NCBI RefSeq assembly: GCF_014844055.1
Contig: NZ_CP062167.1
Coordinates: 1,813,501 to 1,877,500, forward strand
Direction: 5' to 3'
DNA length: 64,000 bases
Origin: Aureimonas sp. OT7
Lineage (GTDB): Bacteria; Pseudomonadota; Alphaproteobacteria; Rhizobiales; Rhizobiaceae
Shown: positions 8,247 through 17,929 of the stretch, piece after piece
Layout of the letters: each line of letters starts with the position of its first letter
Position numbering within the stretch: the first letter of the stretch is position 1
Translations under genes and position numbers: made by a program
Notes under the pieces: generated by a model
What the model saw: only the letters and a program-made list of their open reading frames with translations
Database searches by the model: none
What the model was told of the DNA's origin: nothing

Positions 8247-9149
8247 TCAGGAGAACTCGCGCGCTACGCGGTGCAGGATGGTGTGTCGGCGCGCCAGGGT
8301 GTCGATGTCGCGGCTGTAGCCGCCGCCGATGACGCCGACCACCGGAATGTCACGCTGCCGGAAAAACCCGATGACGCGCCTGTCGCGTTCGGCAAGGCCA
8401 CGGTCGCTGAGGGCGAGGCGGCCAAGCCTGTCTTCGGCATGCGGGTCCACCCCGGCATTGTAGAAGACGATGTCGGGCCGGGCGCGGCGCAGCGCTTCGT
8501 CCAGGAGGGCCGGCAGCATCGCTAGGTAGGCGACGTCCACCATGCCATCCGGCAGGGGCACGTCGAGATCCGAGACCGCCTTCTCATAAGGATAGTTGCG
8601 CGCCGCATGCATGGACAGGGTGAAGACGGCGTCGTCGTCCGCGAAGATGCGGGCGGTGCCGTCACCCTGGTGGACATCGCAATCGAAGACGAGGATGCGG
8701 GCGACGTCGCCGTCGGCCAAAAGGGTTGCCGCGGCAACGGCCACATCGTTGAAGACCGAGAAACCTGCTCCGCCGGTGCGGGAGGCGTGGTGGCTGCCGC
8801 CCGCCGTATTGCAGGCAAGGCCGGTATCGAGCGCAAGCTGGGCCGCGATAACGGTGCCGCCGGTGGCATGCAGCGAGCGCCTGGCGACCCGTTCGTCCAC
8901 CGCGAATCCGATGGCCTTGTCCTCCTGCGGGGTGGTGGTGCAGGTGAGGATGCGTTGCACATAGGCCGGGTCGTGCGCGCGCTCCAGCCAGCTTTCAAGA
9001 GCCGGCGCCGCCGCATGGAAGCCCTCGGGCCCCACGATCCCGTCCTCGATCAGGATTTGCGCGATCCTGGAAAATTTCGACATCGGGAAGCGATGCGCCG
9101 TATCGAAAAGGGCATCATAGGCGGGATGGTGGATGAATGGCGGCGTCAG
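8247..9149 (-). CDS. histone deacetylase-family (acetylpolyamine amidohydrolase-like) hydrolase
   Basis: A zinc hydrolase of the arginase/deacetylase fold, about 300 residues. The HDAC marks are all present: SHHAS (tandem His), FDCDVHQGDGTA (zinc Asp and His), NAGVDPHAED (second zinc Asp), and the late GGGYS glycine/Tyr motif. Bacterial members deacetylate polyamines or other small acetylamides. The family normally begins shortly before HHPAYDALFDTAHRFPMSKF, and no ATG or GTG is available there; the only fitting start is a CTG at 9149-9147 that overlaps the pyrD stop as CTGA. The first ATG, at MSKF, would remove part of the conserved domain. The start is therefore unusual and uncertain. Confidence 0.85.
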   Translation of the reverse strand: MTPPFIHHPAYDALFDTAHRFPMSKFSRIAQILIEDGIVGPEGFHAAAPALESWLERAHDPAYVQRILTCTTTPQEDKAIGFAVDERVARRSLHATGGTVIAAQLALDTGLACNTAGGSHHASRTGGAGFSVFNDVAVAAATLLADGDVARILVFDCDVHQGDGTARIFADDDAVFTLSMHAARNYPYEKAVSDLDVPLPDGMVDVAYLAMLPALLDEALRRARPDIVFYNAGVDPHAEDRLGRLALSDRGLAERDRRVIGFFRQRDIPVVGVIGGGYSRDIDTLARRHTILHRVAREFS

Positions 9150-10261
9150 CTGCCGACCTGTTCGGCGGGCGGGGGCCCGCGCTCCAGGATCTCGTCGACG
9201 CGCGTATCGCGGATGCGGCCCAGGTTCGGCGCGCGCGATTTGTCGAGATAGTGCACGAGGCCGTTGAGAATGCGCAGGGGCAGGCGCGGGCCGGCATAGA
9301 CGAGGGCGGTGTAGAACTGTACCAGGTCCGCCCCGGCCTCCATCTTGGCGAGGCACGTGCGCGCGCTTTCCACTCCACCGGCGCCGATCAGTGGAAAATC
9401 CGGCCCAAGCGCCTTGCGGAAGGCCGCCAGCGCAAAGCTGGAACGGCTGATCAACGGCCGCCCCGAGAGACCGCCGGCTTCCTCCCCATGTTCCCGCCCT
9501 TCCACGCCGTAACGCGACAAGGTCGTGTTGGAGACGATCAGGCCGTCCAGCCTGTATTTGCGCACCGTGTCGGCGATGGCGCCGATTTCGGGCAGGGACA
9601 GGTCCGGCGCCACCTTCAGGAAGATCGGGCAGGGGGGCACGGCGGCCAGCGCGGCCGCGCCGTCGCGTGCCGCGGCCACTGCGTGCAACAGCTCGACCAG
9701 CTCGTCGCCCTTCTGCAGCGAGCGCAGGCCCGGCGTGTTGGGAGACGAGATGTTGACCGTCAGATAGCTGGCCAGGGGCGCGAAGCAGTGAACGCCCGCG
9801 ACATAGTCGGCGATGCGATTGCCGCTGTCCTTGTTGGCGCCGATGTTGACGCCGACGATCCCCGCCTTGCGCACGCGTTTCTTCAGGCGCGCGGCGACTT
9901 CCGCGTGGCCGTCATTGTTGAAGCCGAGCCGGTTGATGATGGCGCCGGCCTCGGGCAGGCGGAAGATGCGTGGCTTCGGGTTGCCGTCCTGCGGCTGCGG
10001 CGTGACGGTGCCGACCTCGATGAAGCCGAACCCCAGCTTCAACATGGCGTCGGGCACTTCCCCGTTCTTGTCGTAGCCCGCGGCAAGCCCGAGCGGGTTC
10101 GGGAAGGACAGCCCGGCCAGTTCTACCTTGAGTCGCGGGTCTGTCGGCACTTCGATGCGCGGCATCAACCCGGTCTTCAGGGCGCGGATGGACAGGGTAT
10201 GGGCCTGCTCCGGATCCATCCGGAACAGCAATGGTTTGGCCAGGCGATAGGCGACGCTCAT
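9146..10261 (-). CDS. pyrD: dihydroorotate dehydrogenase (quinone), class 2
   Basis: A 371-residue FMN enzyme that oxidises dihydroorotate to orotate with ubiquinone in pyrimidine synthesis. It has the class 2 N-terminal membrane-associating helix (YRLAKPLLFRMDPEQAHTLSI), then GLAAGYDKNGE, GFGFIEVGTVTPQPQ, INRLGFNNDG, and NISSPNTPGLR with the class 2 catalytic Ser, followed by the FMN phosphate site SNTTLSR and LIGAGGVESA. The ATG overlaps the stop of the DUF952 gene (ATGA) and the stop overlaps the HDAC-like gene, so DUF952-pyrD-HDAC form an operon. Length is normal. Confidence 0.97.
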   Translation of the reverse strand: MSVAYRLAKPLLFRMDPEQAHTLSIRALKTGLMPRIEVPTDPRLKVELAGLSFPNPLGLAAGYDKNGEVPDAMLKLGFGFIEVGTVTPQPQDGNPKPRIFRLPEAGAIINRLGFNNDGHAEVAARLKKRVRKAGIVGVNIGANKDSGNRIADYVAGVHCFAPLASYLTVNISSPNTPGLRSLQKGDELVELLHAVAAARDGAAALAAVPPCPIFLKVAPDLSLPEIGAIADTVRKYRLDGLIVSNTTLSRYGVEGREHGEEAGGLSGRPLISRSSFALAAFRKALGPDFPLIGAGGVESARTCLAKMEAGADLVQFYTALVYAGPRLPLRILNGLVHYLDKSRAPNLGRIRDTRVDEILERGPPPAEQVGS

Positions 10262-10611
10262 CGGATCGACTCCGGAAATGCGTGGCGACCATCCGGCGAC
10301 ACCGCGACCTCTGTCGCAAAGATCACGCTGTCCATAGCAAGGTTGCCGTAGAGATGAGGGAAAAGCGCACCGCCGCGCGATGGTTCCCAGCGCAGCTCCG
10401 CGCCAAGCCGGCGCGGGTCGACAGCCACCAGAAGCAGGTCCGTCTGACCCTTGAAGTGCTTTTCCGCCGTCTCGCGCAGTTGGGAGCCGGTCGAGAAGTG
10501 GATGAAGCCGTCCTGCAGGTCGACGGGCAATCCTTCGAAGCGGCCGGAGTCTTCGGCCTCTGACCAGAGTTTGGCCGGGACGAGCTTGTAGATGGGTTCG
10601 TTGCGGTTCAT
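10258..10611 (-). CDS. DUF952 family protein
   Basis: A 117-residue protein of the DUF952 family: IYKLVPAKLWSEAEDSG at the start, DGFIHFSTGSQLRETAEKHFKG in the middle, and LRWEPSRGGALFPHLYGNL near the end are the family's conserved blocks. Function is unknown; related folds bind nucleotides or ADP-ribose-like ligands, but that is not evidence for this protein. I chose the ATG at 10611 because the conserved domain starts 8 residues later. It is the first gene of the pyrD unit and lies directly after the esterase gene on the same strand, with 25 bases between. Confidence 0.8.
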   Translation of the reverse strand: MNRNEPIYKLVPAKLWSEAEDSGRFEGLPVDLQDGFIHFSTGSQLRETAEKHFKGQTDLLLVAVDPRRLGAELRWEPSRGGALFPHLYGNLAMDSVIFATEVAVSPDGRHAFPESIR

Positions 10612-10636
10612 CGGTTGTCCGAAATGCGAGGGGACG

Positions 10637-11641
10637 TCATCGGGCAGCGGCCGCACCGGCCAGCGCGACATCGGCGATCCCGCCGATGAATTTCGACATT
10701 TCACTCATGGATGTTTCGCCGGCCTTGCGGCCGAACGCCTGGAACACATGGCAGCCGCCCGTCCAGACAGAGAGCTCCGAGCCGTTGCCGGCAGCCATCC
10801 AGCGGGCCGCCATGAACACCGAATCGTCCAAAAGAAGGTCCCGCGTGCCGACGGTGAAAAGCGCCGGCGGCAGCCCGGACAGGTCCGCGTAGAGGGGTGA
10901 TATCGCAGGATCGCGCAGGCTGAACGCTTCGGGCACGAAGCGCATGACGAATTCCTTGATGTCATCGGTGTTGAGGACAAGCCGCTCTTCGCCTGCATTG
11001 CGCACGCTGGGCGTCAGCGAAAGATCGTAGCAGCCGGCATTCAGGTTGGCTGCGGCAAACGGTACGAGGCGATGCCCGTCCCGCAGCCGCAGAAGCGTCA
11101 GCACGCTGAGATGCGCCCCGGCGGATTCACCCCCGATCGCCAGGAAATCCGTCGGCGCCCCCTCGATCTCCCCGCGCACCAGGGCAAGGGCGGCATCCTC
11201 GCAATCGTCGGGAGCGGCGGGAAAGGGATGTTCGGGCGCCAGCCGATAATCCACCGAAACCGTCGCAAGGCCGGTCGCGTCCGCCAGCCGCCGCAGGGCG
11301 GCGTCGTTTTCGATGGCTTCGCCGAACACCCAGCCGCCGCCATGGATATGCAGGTATGTGCCGCGCGGCTTACCGCCTGCAGGCATCAGGATGCGAACCG
11401 GGATCTCAACGCCGCCGCGGCCGCGAACGCTGCGCGTGATCGCGTCCGGGTCGGGAGCGACCGGCGGGAACACGCCTTTCCCCTCGCGGCGCGCCGCGCG
11501 GACGACCTCCTCGGGGAAATCCCATGGGCTGGGACGCGTTTTCTGGAATGCGACGATAGAGGTGTTCAGTTCCGCCAACTCGTCGGAAACAAGCCCCTTA
11601 TCGAACATTGCCCGGTTGATGACGATCGATTGGCCCGTCAT
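10637..11641 (-). CDS. alpha/beta hydrolase, hormone-sensitive lipase family
   Basis: A 334-residue cytoplasmic esterase-like protein. HIHGGGWVFG is the oxyanion-hole HGGG motif of the HSL family; VDYRLAPEHPFPA and GGESAGAHLS give the nucleophile elbow with Ser; the acid is in GTRDLLLDD and the base His in GGCHVFQAFG. There is no signal peptide. Substrates of such enzymes are short acyl esters or carbamates; the true one is unknown. The start ATG at 11641 was preferred over an in-frame upstream codon because the downstream residues already cover the family's N-terminal cap. It precedes DUF952-pyrD on the same strand. Confidence 0.88.
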   Translation of the reverse strand: MTGQSIVINRAMFDKGLVSDELAELNTSIVAFQKTRPSPWDFPEEVVRAARREGKGVFPPVAPDPDAITRSVRGRGGVEIPVRILMPAGGKPRGTYLHIHGGGWVFGEAIENDAALRRLADATGLATVSVDYRLAPEHPFPAAPDDCEDAALALVRGEIEGAPTDFLAIGGESAGAHLSVLTLLRLRDGHRLVPFAAANLNAGCYDLSLTPSVRNAGEERLVLNTDDIKEFVMRFVPEAFSLRDPAISPLYADLSGLPPALFTVGTRDLLLDDSVFMAARWMAAGNGSELSVWTGGCHVFQAFGRKAGETSMSEMSKFIGGIADVALAGAAAAR

Positions 11642-11914
11642 TTGTCCTCGTGCGCCATACGCCAAGTCTGCACGTTCTAAAGCCTTTCCTGCCACAGGGG
11701 AAGCGCCCGGTCCGTTGCGGCGCGGGCGATCCGCCTGACGCGAAAGCGGCTGCGTTTAACCATTGCCGTCCGCCCTGGCAAGCCGGCGCCCATCTGCGTC
11801 GCCGAAGGCGGCGCAATTTCGAGTTGCATCCATCGGCATCGCGGAACATTGTCTCCTCATCAAAGGCCGATCACATCGGCGTGTCGCGTAGTGCAGGGCT
11901 CAAGAGGGGTACGC

Positions 11915-12391
11915 ATGCTGAAGGAGTTTCGGGAGTTCGCCCTGAAGGGCAACATGGTCGACCTGGCCATCGGTATCATCATCGGTGCGGCCTTCTCGGG
12001 CCTCGTCAACTCCATCGTCGCCGATATCATCATGCCGCTCGTGGGTTTGCTGACCGGCGGCGGCGTGGACTTTTCCAACCTGTTCATTCCGCTGTCCAGC
12101 AACGTCACGGCGGCGGGCCTTGCGCAGGCGCGCGAACAGGGGCCCGTGCTGGCCTATGGCGCATTCCTGACCCTGCTCATCAATTTCATGATCGTCGCCT
12201 TCGTACTGTTCATGGTCGTCAAGGGCATGAACAGGCTGAAGCGCAAGGAAGAGGCAAAGCCGCCGGAGGCCGCCGAAGTTCCGCGCGATGAAAAGCTTCT
12301 CGAAGAGATCCGCGACATCCTCGCCGCCGGCAACCCCAACCGGCCGGGCACCACACCGGGCTCGGGCCGCATTCCGGGAACGGACTTCTGA
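11915..12391 (+). CDS. mscL: large-conductance mechanosensitive channel MscL
   Basis: A 158-residue homopentameric tension-gated channel that releases solutes on hypo-osmotic shock. The N-terminal [20 protein letters not shown] amphipathic helix leads into TM1 ([24 protein letters not shown]), a periplasmic loop, TM2 ([19 protein letters not shown]), and a charged cytoplasmic helix ending in a Lys/Glu-rich and Gly/Pro-rich tail. GAGGGGTACGC precedes the ATG. The C-terminal tail is about 20 residues longer than in E. coli MscL. The gene stands alone between a divergent esterase gene and a hairpin terminator. Confidence 0.96.
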   Translation: MLKEFREFALKGNMVDLAIGIIIGAAFSGLVNSIVADIIMPLVGLLTGGGVDFSNLFIPLSSNVTAAGLAQAREQGPVLAYGAFLTLLINFMIVAFVLFMVVKGMNRLKRKEEAKPPEAAEVPRDEKLLEEIRDILAAGNPNRPGTTPGSGRIPGTDF

Positions 12392-12404
12392 TCCACGACC
12401 GCCC

Positions 12405-12424
12405 GGGGAGCCGAACGGCTCCCC
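12405..12424 (+). terminator. hairpin after mscL
   Basis: GGGGAGCC at 12405-12412 pairs perfectly with GGCTCCCC at 12417-12424 around a GAAC loop, 14 bases after the mscL stop. The hairpin is strong but is followed by TGCCATTC rather than a T-run, so termination may be partial or need Rho. Confidence 0.6.
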
Positions 12425-12592
12425 TGCCATTCGGGCTCGGTCTCTTCAGGCCGGCACCGCGTACTTCACGCCCTGGCTGATTGCCCGGGCGCAATTCCTC
12501 CAAATCCCTTGACGGATACCCCTCGTTTGGCGCACTGCCCATGGCAAACCATCGGCCGCTTCCGCGGTATCCTGCGCCCCGGGACATCGAAA

Positions 12593-13762
12593 ATGACACT
12601 TCTTCACAAGCTGAGCACGAGCGCCCTGGCAGCGCCGGAGAGCGGTATCGTATCGCTGGTCAATTATGCGCGCGGCCGTGAAGGGCTCATTCCGCTCTGG
12701 GTCGGCGAGGGGGACCTTGCCACGCCATCCTTCATCACGGATGCCGCCAGGCGCAGCCTCGATGCCGGCGAGACCTTCTACACCTGGCAGCGCGGCCTGC
12801 CCGAGCTTCGGCAGGCGCTGGCCGATTACGTCGGTGGCCTCTACGCGCTCGACCTGACCGCCGACCGCTTCTTCGTCACGGGCTCCGGCATGCACGCCAT
12901 CCAGATCGCCGTGGACCTCGTGGCCGGTGCCGGCGACGAACTTGCCTATATCGGCCCGCTCTGGCCCAACTTCGCGGCCGCCGCCGATCTTTCAGGGGCA
13001 AGGGCGGTTGAGGTGCTCCTGGACGAACGGGATGGAACGTGGTCGCTGGACCTCGACCGCCTCAGGGCCGCGATCGGGCCGCGGACAAAGGCGATCTTCG
13101 TCAACAGCCCCAACAATCCGACAGGCTGGACAGCCGATATCGACACGCTGCGCGCTATCCTGGAGATGGCGCGGGCGGCCGGCATCTTCATCATCGCAGA
13201 CGAAATCTACGGGCGCTTCTTCTATGAAGGAGGGCGGGCGCCGTCCTTCCACGACGTGATGCAGCCGGACGACGCGATCCTCTTCGTCAACTCGTTCTCC
13301 AAGAACTGGGCGATGACGGGCTGGCGCGTGGGCTGGATCGAGGCGCCGACCGAGTTCGGCGACGTCATCGAGAACCTTGTCCAATACTCCAATTCCGGCG
13401 TGGCGCCCTTCATGCAGCGGGCCGCCATAGCGGCCCTGCGGGAAGGGGAAGAGTTCGTGGAAGGGCAGATCGCCCGTGCCAGGACGGCGCGCGACATCTT
13501 CTGCGAGACGCTGCGCGCTACCAACCGCATCGCGCTGACCACGCCGGCCGGCGCCTTCTATGCCTTCTTTGCCATCGACGGCATCGTCGATGCCAGGGCC
13601 GCGGCCATCCGCATCGTGGACGAGGCCGGTGTCGGGCTGGCGCCGGGCGCCGCCTTCGGCAACAGCGCGGCGCCCTACATGCGCGCCTGCTTCAACAGAC
13701 GGCTGGACGAAGTGGAGGAGGCAGCCGCGCGCATCGCCCGTTGGGTGCGGCAGGCCGCGTGA
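12593..13762 (+). CDS. pyridoxal-phosphate aminotransferase, class I/II
   Basis: A 389-residue fold-type I aminotransferase of the aspartate aminotransferase superfamily. Seen in order are LWVGEGDLATPSFI, the GLPELRQALADY helix, the SPNNPTGW loop that holds the PLP ring, ADEIYGRF (Asp and Tyr contacts to PLP), and FSKNWAMTGWRVGW with the Schiff-base Lys. Arg near the C-terminus (MRACFNRR) would bind the substrate carboxylate. The amino donor and acceptor cannot be inferred. The ATG at 12593 fits the family's N-terminus. The stop overlaps the GTG start of the next gene. Confidence 0.88.
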   Translation: MTLLHKLSTSALAAPESGIVSLVNYARGREGLIPLWVGEGDLATPSFITDAARRSLDAGETFYTWQRGLPELRQALADYVGGLYALDLTADRFFVTGSGMHAIQIAVDLVAGAGDELAYIGPLWPNFAAAADLSGARAVEVLLDERDGTWSLDLDRLRAAIGPRTKAIFVNSPNNPTGWTADIDTLRAILEMARAAGIFIIADEIYGRFFYEGGRAPSFHDVMQPDDAILFVNSFSKNWAMTGWRVGWIEAPTEFGDVIENLVQYSNSGVAPFMQRAAIAALREGEEFVEGQIARARTARDIFCETLRATNRIALTTPAGAFYAFFAIDGIVDARAAAIRIVDEAGVGLAPGAAFGNSAAPYMRACFNRRLDEVEEAAARIARWVRQAA

Positions 13763-14880
13763 CGTCCAGGATGCCGGAAGCGGCACGGCTGCCCTTGACC
13801 CTGCTGTTCGGCGCGGCGGGAGGGGCAGTCGCGCATCTGGCCGGGATGCCGGCGGCGTGGTTGCTGGGCTCCATGCTGGCGACGTTGGCCAGCGTGCTGT
13901 GCGGCTTCAAGCCCTCGCTGCCGAACTGGCTGCGCGACATCACCTTCTTCATCCTCGGCGTCCAGGCCGGATCCGGCGTCACCCCCGCCGTGATCGAGCA
14001 ACTGGCCCTGTGGCCGCTATCCTTTGCCATCCAGATGGCAGGCGTGGTCGTCGTGGCGCTGGTCACCATGCTGTTCCTGGAACGCGCCTTCGGTTGGGAC
14101 AGGGAAACGGCGCTCTTCTCGTCCTTGCCGGGGGCGCTGTCCTTCGTACTGGCCGCCGCGTCCGAGACGCGCGCGGACATGACGCGGATCACGGTGCTGC
14201 AGACGGTGCGGCTTTTCTTCCTGATCGCGGTGCTGGTGCCGCTGCTCGGATGGCTGGAAGGCGAGGAGCCGGACGTGTCGGCCATCGCCGCCCATGGCGA
14301 TGCGTGGTGGCAATATCCGCTTCTGGTCGTCGTCTGCGCGGTCGTCGCATGGGCCGGCGTGCGCAGCCGCGTGCCGGGCGGCCTCATACTCGGCGCGCTC
14401 GTCGGCAGCGCCGTCCTGCACGGCGTGGACGTGGTGACGGTGGGCGTTCCGCCGTTCATCGCAACGCCCGGCCTTGTCGCCATAGGGGCGTTGATCGGTT
14501 CCCGGCTGCAGCGCGAGGACAGAGGTGCGCTTCCACAGCTTCTGCCGGCCTCGGTGGGCGCCTTCGTCATCGGGCTGTCGATCATGACGCTGGCGGGTCT
14601 TGTCGCGATCCAGGCACTGGGGCTCGACATCGGCCGCGTGTCGCTGGCCTATGCGCCCGGCGCGCTCGAGGCGCTGACGGTGCTGGCCTACCAGTTCGAC
14701 ATTGACCCCGCCTATGTCGCTGCCCACCATGTCGTGCGCTTCGTCGGGATCGCGCTGCTGGTGCCTGTCCTGGCGCGCCGGCTGCCACGCCGAGCCCCGA
14801 CGCTGGCCGATGCGGCGCGGTCGGAGGCGACCTTGCCGACAGCCGCCCACGATACCGAGGCCACGGGCCGCGACCGCTGA
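13759..14880 (+). CDS. AbrB-family (PF05145) membrane transporter
   Basis: An inner-membrane protein of about 373 residues with ten or so helices in two repeats; each repeat starts with a glycine-rich segment (GAAGGAVAHLAGMPAAWLLGSML and RSRVPGGLILGALVGSAVL). ETALFSSLPGALSFVLAAASE is the conserved loop of the family once labelled ammonia monooxygenase-like; AbrB here is a membrane protein, not the Bacillus regulator. Function is unknown, probably transport. I took the GTG at 13759 that overlaps the aminotransferase stop (GTGA); an ATG at 13771 is equally possible. Coupling to the aminotransferase suggests they handle a common metabolite. Confidence 0.8.
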   Translation: MTSRMPEAARLPLTLLFGAAGGAVAHLAGMPAAWLLGSMLATLASVLCGFKPSLPNWLRDITFFILGVQAGSGVTPAVIEQLALWPLSFAIQMAGVVVVALVTMLFLERAFGWDRETALFSSLPGALSFVLAAASETRADMTRITVLQTVRLFFLIAVLVPLLGWLEGEEPDVSAIAAHGDAWWQYPLLVVVCAVVAWAGVRSRVPGGLILGALVGSAVLHGVDVVTVGVPPFIATPGLVAIGALIGSRLQREDRGALPQLLPASVGAFVIGLSIMTLAGLVAIQALGLDIGRVSLAYAPGALEALTVLAYQFDIDPAYVAAHHVVRFVGIALLVPVLARRLPRRAPTLADAARSEATLPTAAHDTEATGRDR

Positions 14881-14895
14881 GCCGCGCAAGGCGCT

Positions 14896-16539
14896 TCAGC
14901 CGCCGCGCAGGCGGGTTTCCAGAAGGTCGAGTTCGCGCACCAGCTTGCGCATGATGTCCTCCGGCAGGCGATGCGTGCGCGACAGATGGTAGAAGGTGTC
15001 CCGCTCGGCCTCGATGCCGGCCAGACGCAAATCCCGTTCGATTGCCTCGATCCGGCGCATCGCCTCCGCGTCTTCCCCCGTGGACGAGCCGCGCTGCAGG
15101 CGCTGGCGATACACGTCCATGATATGCGCTGCGGCATCCGCATAGACGTCGGCCTCGTCCGCGCTCCTGCCGCTGAGCCGGTGTTGCGCCGTCTCCACCG
15201 CCTTCATGCCGGCCTGCGCGGCAGCCAGCCGGGCTCGATCTTCCTCTTTTCTGTGGGTCGGTTCCGGCGGCAGATGAAGCCCGAACAGCACCGTCGGCAG
15301 GCCGATGCTGGCAATGACCAGCGACAGGATGATGACGCCGGCCGCAAGGAAGATGGCGAGATCGCGCGCGGGGAACGGCGAGCCGTCCGGCAGCAGCAGG
15401 GGCAGGCTCATGACGCCGGCAAGCGTGATGGAGCCGCGCACGCCGGCCAGCGCCGTGGCAACGATTAGGCGCCAGTTTGGCGCCGTCACGCTATGGCCGC
15501 GCCGCCCCGCACGAAACATCGTGAAGCGAAGCGCCGTCCAGGTCCAGACGAAGCGAAGCAGGACCAGGCCCAGCGTCATCGCGAGGATGTAGATGGCCAG
15601 CCATGCCGGCTGGTGGTGGCCCGTTTCGCGGACGACGCGGGCGGCGCCCTCGACGATGCGCGGAAGCTGCTCTCCGAGGATCACGAAGGTCATGCCGTTG
15701 GCGGCAAACTGGACCGTATCCCAGAAGGAGGCGCGGCGAACGCGCGTTATGGCAAGCGCCTGGCCCCATTGCTCGACATAGCTCATGCTGATGCCGGCGC
15801 CCACGGCCGCAAGAATGCCGGAACATCCGAGATGCTCCGCCAGGAGATAGGCGCCGAAGGGCGTCAGCAGGCTTATCAGGATCTGCGATCCCGTTTCTTC
15901 CCCGTAGCGCAGAGAGGTGAAACGCTTTGCCTGGGTGATCGCGTAGGTCAGCACGATGCCGACCGCCAGGCCGCCGACCGATATCCAGACGAGGCTGCCG
16001 AATGCACCGGCCAGCGAAAAGGTGCCCGTTGCGGCGGCGGCGACCGCGAACCGCATGCAGACGAGCCCGGACGCGTCGTTCAACAGCGACTCGCCTTCCA
16101 GAATGTGCATGAGCCGCATGGGAATGGGTGTCCGCGACGCGATGGCCGATACGGCTACCGGGTCGGTCGGAGAGACGACGGCAGCCAGCGCGAAGGCTAC
16201 GGCGAGCGGCATCGAGGGGATGAGCCAGGTGAGGAAGAAGCCAAGGCCGACCACGGTGAAGACGACCAGGCCGAAAGCCAGCGCCAGAATGGTCCTGGCG
16301 TCGTGGAACAGGCCGTCCTTGGGAATTCTCCAGCCGTCGAGGAACAGAAGCGGCGGCAGGAACAGCAGCATGAAGATCTCGGGCTGCAGGATAATGCCGA
16401 AATCGAAGCTTGCCGAGATCGTGGCGCCAAGGGCGATCTGGACCAGGGGTAGGGGTATGGGCAGCGGCAACGCCCGCGTGACCGTGCCGCTGATCGCGAC
16501 GGCGACGAGCAGGACGAGTACGGGCAGGACCGATTCCAT
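14896..16539 (-). CDS. Na+/H+ antiporter, CPA1 family (NhaP/YjcE-like)
   Basis: A 547-residue cation/proton antiporter. About twelve hydrophobic helices occupy residues 1-405; SPTDPVAVSAI and EGESLLNDASGLV are the hallmark CPA1 motifs with the ion-binding Asp pair (ND). The last ~135 residues form a charged cytoplasmic tail with predicted helices (ARLAAAQAGMKAVETAQHRL; AMRRIEAIERDLRLAGIEAERD), as in bacterial NhaP-type proteins with regulatory tails. It converges with the AbrB-family gene and precedes hemA's stop by 41 bases on the same strand order. A role in pH and sodium homeostasis is expected. Confidence 0.9.
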   Translation of the reverse strand: MESVLPVLVLLVAVAISGTVTRALPLPIPLPLVQIALGATISASFDFGIILQPEIFMLLFLPPLLFLDGWRIPKDGLFHDARTILALAFGLVVFTVVGLGFFLTWLIPSMPLAVAFALAAVVSPTDPVAVSAIASRTPIPMRLMHILEGESLLNDASGLVCMRFAVAAAATGTFSLAGAFGSLVWISVGGLAVGIVLTYAITQAKRFTSLRYGEETGSQILISLLTPFGAYLLAEHLGCSGILAAVGAGISMSYVEQWGQALAITRVRRASFWDTVQFAANGMTFVILGEQLPRIVEGAARVVRETGHHQPAWLAIYILAMTLGLVLLRFVWTWTALRFTMFRAGRRGHSVTAPNWRLIVATALAGVRGSITLAGVMSLPLLLPDGSPFPARDLAIFLAAGVIILSLVIASIGLPTVLFGLHLPPEPTHRKEEDRARLAAAQAGMKAVETAQHRLSGRSADEADVYADAAAHIMDVYRQRLQRGSSTGEDAEAMRRIEAIERDLRLAGIEAERDTFYHLSRTHRLPEDIMRKLVRELDLLETRLRGG

Positions 16540-16580
16540 TCAGCTTTCCAGACAGGCGATGCCGCAGTTGCGGCGGCAGC

Positions 16581-17861
16581 TTATCCGCCGGCCTTGGATA
16601 CGACCAGTGACGTGGCAGGCATGTCGGCCTGCCCCTGGGCGGGCCGGTCGCCGGCGAAGGGAATGCCGACCGAGATCCAGGTTTCCACCAGTGCATCGCG
16701 CAGCGTATCGATCAGCGCGTCGCCGTGAAGCGGCGTGGGTGTGATGCGCAACCGTTCGGTGCCACGCGGCACTGTCGGATAATTGATCGGCTGGATATAG
16801 ATGCCATGCCGCGTCAAGAGATGATCGCTGGCCTGCTTGCAGAGATCGGGATCGCCCACCAGCACCGGCACGATATGCGTATCCGACGGCATCACCGGCA
16901 GGTTCGCGGCGGCGAAGACGGCCTTTGCGCGCGATGCCTGCCGCTGCTGCCCGTCACGCTCGGCCTGCGATTGTTTCAGATGGCGGATCGACGCCGTCGC
17001 CGCCGCCGCGAGAGCGGGGGGCAGGGCGGTGGTGAAGATGAATCCCGGCGCATAGGAGCGCACCGCGTCGATCAGATGCTGCGAGCCGGTGATGTAGCCG
17101 CCCAGGACGCCGAAGGCCTTGGCCAGCGTGCCCTCGATCACGTCCAGGCGTGCCGCCACCCCGTCGCGCTCGGAGATGCCGCCGCCGCGAGCGCCGTACA
17201 TGCCCACGGCATGCACTTCGTCGATATAGGTCATCGCGTTGTAGCGATCGGCAAGGTCGCAGATTTGCGCGATGGGCGCGATGTCGCCATCCATCGAGTA
17301 GACGCTTTCGAACACGATCAGCTTGGGGCGGCCGGGCTCGGCCGCCTTCAACAGCTCTTCCAGATGCGCCACGTCGTTGTGGCGGAATATCTGTTTCTTG
17401 CCGCCGGCCTTGCGCACGCCCTCGATCATCGAGGCATGGTTGAGCTCGTCCGACAGGATGAGGCAATCCGGCAGCAGGCGGGCGATGGTGGAGATGGAAG
17501 CCTCGTTGGAAACGAAGCCGGAGGTGAAGACGAGCGCAGCCTCCTTGCCATGAAGGTCGGCAAGCTCCTGCTCCAGCTCGACGAGCGGATGGTTGGTGCC
17601 GGAGATATTGCGCGTGCCGCCCGCGCCGGTGCCCATGACGCCGGCCGTCTCGCGCATGGCGGCGACGACCTTGTCGTGCTGACCCATGCCGAGATAGTCG
17701 TTGGAGCACCAGACGGTGATTTCCTCCGCCTTGCCGTCATGCCGCCAGATCGCCTGGGGGAAACGGCCCGCGATCCGCTCGAGGTCGGCGAAGACGCGGT
17801 AACGCTTCTCGGCGTGCAGCGCCTCGATGGCGGATCTGAAGTGGCTCTGATAGTCGATCAT
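16581..17861 (-). CDS. hemA: 5-aminolevulinate synthase
   Basis: A 426-residue PLP enzyme joining glycine and succinyl-CoA to 5-aminolevulinate, the committed step of haem synthesis by the Shemin route typical of alphaproteobacteria. The N-terminal [49 protein letters not shown] and [13 protein letters not shown] (Schiff-base Lys248) motifs are those of ALAS. The ATG at 17861 has an AAGGAG site 7 bases upstream; the longer frame upstream is not conserved sequence. A 15-bp palindrome lies about 70 bases upstream and could be an operator. Length is normal (about 405-430). Confidence 0.96.
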   Translation of the reverse strand: MIDYQSHFRSAIEALHAEKRYRVFADLERIAGRFPQAIWRHDGKAEEITVWCSNDYLGMGQHDKVVAAMRETAGVMGTGAGGTRNISGTNHPLVELEQELADLHGKEAALVFTSGFVSNEASISTIARLLPDCLILSDELNHASMIEGVRKAGGKKQIFRHNDVAHLEELLKAAEPGRPKLIVFESVYSMDGDIAPIAQICDLADRYNAMTYIDEVHAVGMYGARGGGISERDGVAARLDVIEGTLAKAFGVLGGYITGSQHLIDAVRSYAPGFIFTTALPPALAAAATASIRHLKQSQAERDGQQRQASRAKAVFAAANLPVMPSDTHIVPVLVGDPDLCKQASDHLLTRHGIYIQPINYPTVPRGTERLRITPTPLHGDALIDTLRDALVETWISVGIPFAGDRPAQGQADMPATSLVVSKAGG

Positions 17862-17929
17862 CCGGAACTCCTTCGTAAGAAGGGTTCTAAGGTCCCGGAA
17901 GCGCCAAGTCCATGCCTGGAACGGTGCCT

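Noticed and set aside
12440..12480. Minus-strand codons ending ISQGVKYAVPA-stop, possibly a gene remnant
   Set aside because: Too short to assign, and upstream codons run antisense into the aminotransferase gene without any known family pattern.
16561..16574. GCCGCA-GT-TGCGGC palindrome between hemA and the antiporter
   Set aside because: The loop is only two bases, no T-run follows, and such short GC palindromes are frequent in this DNA.
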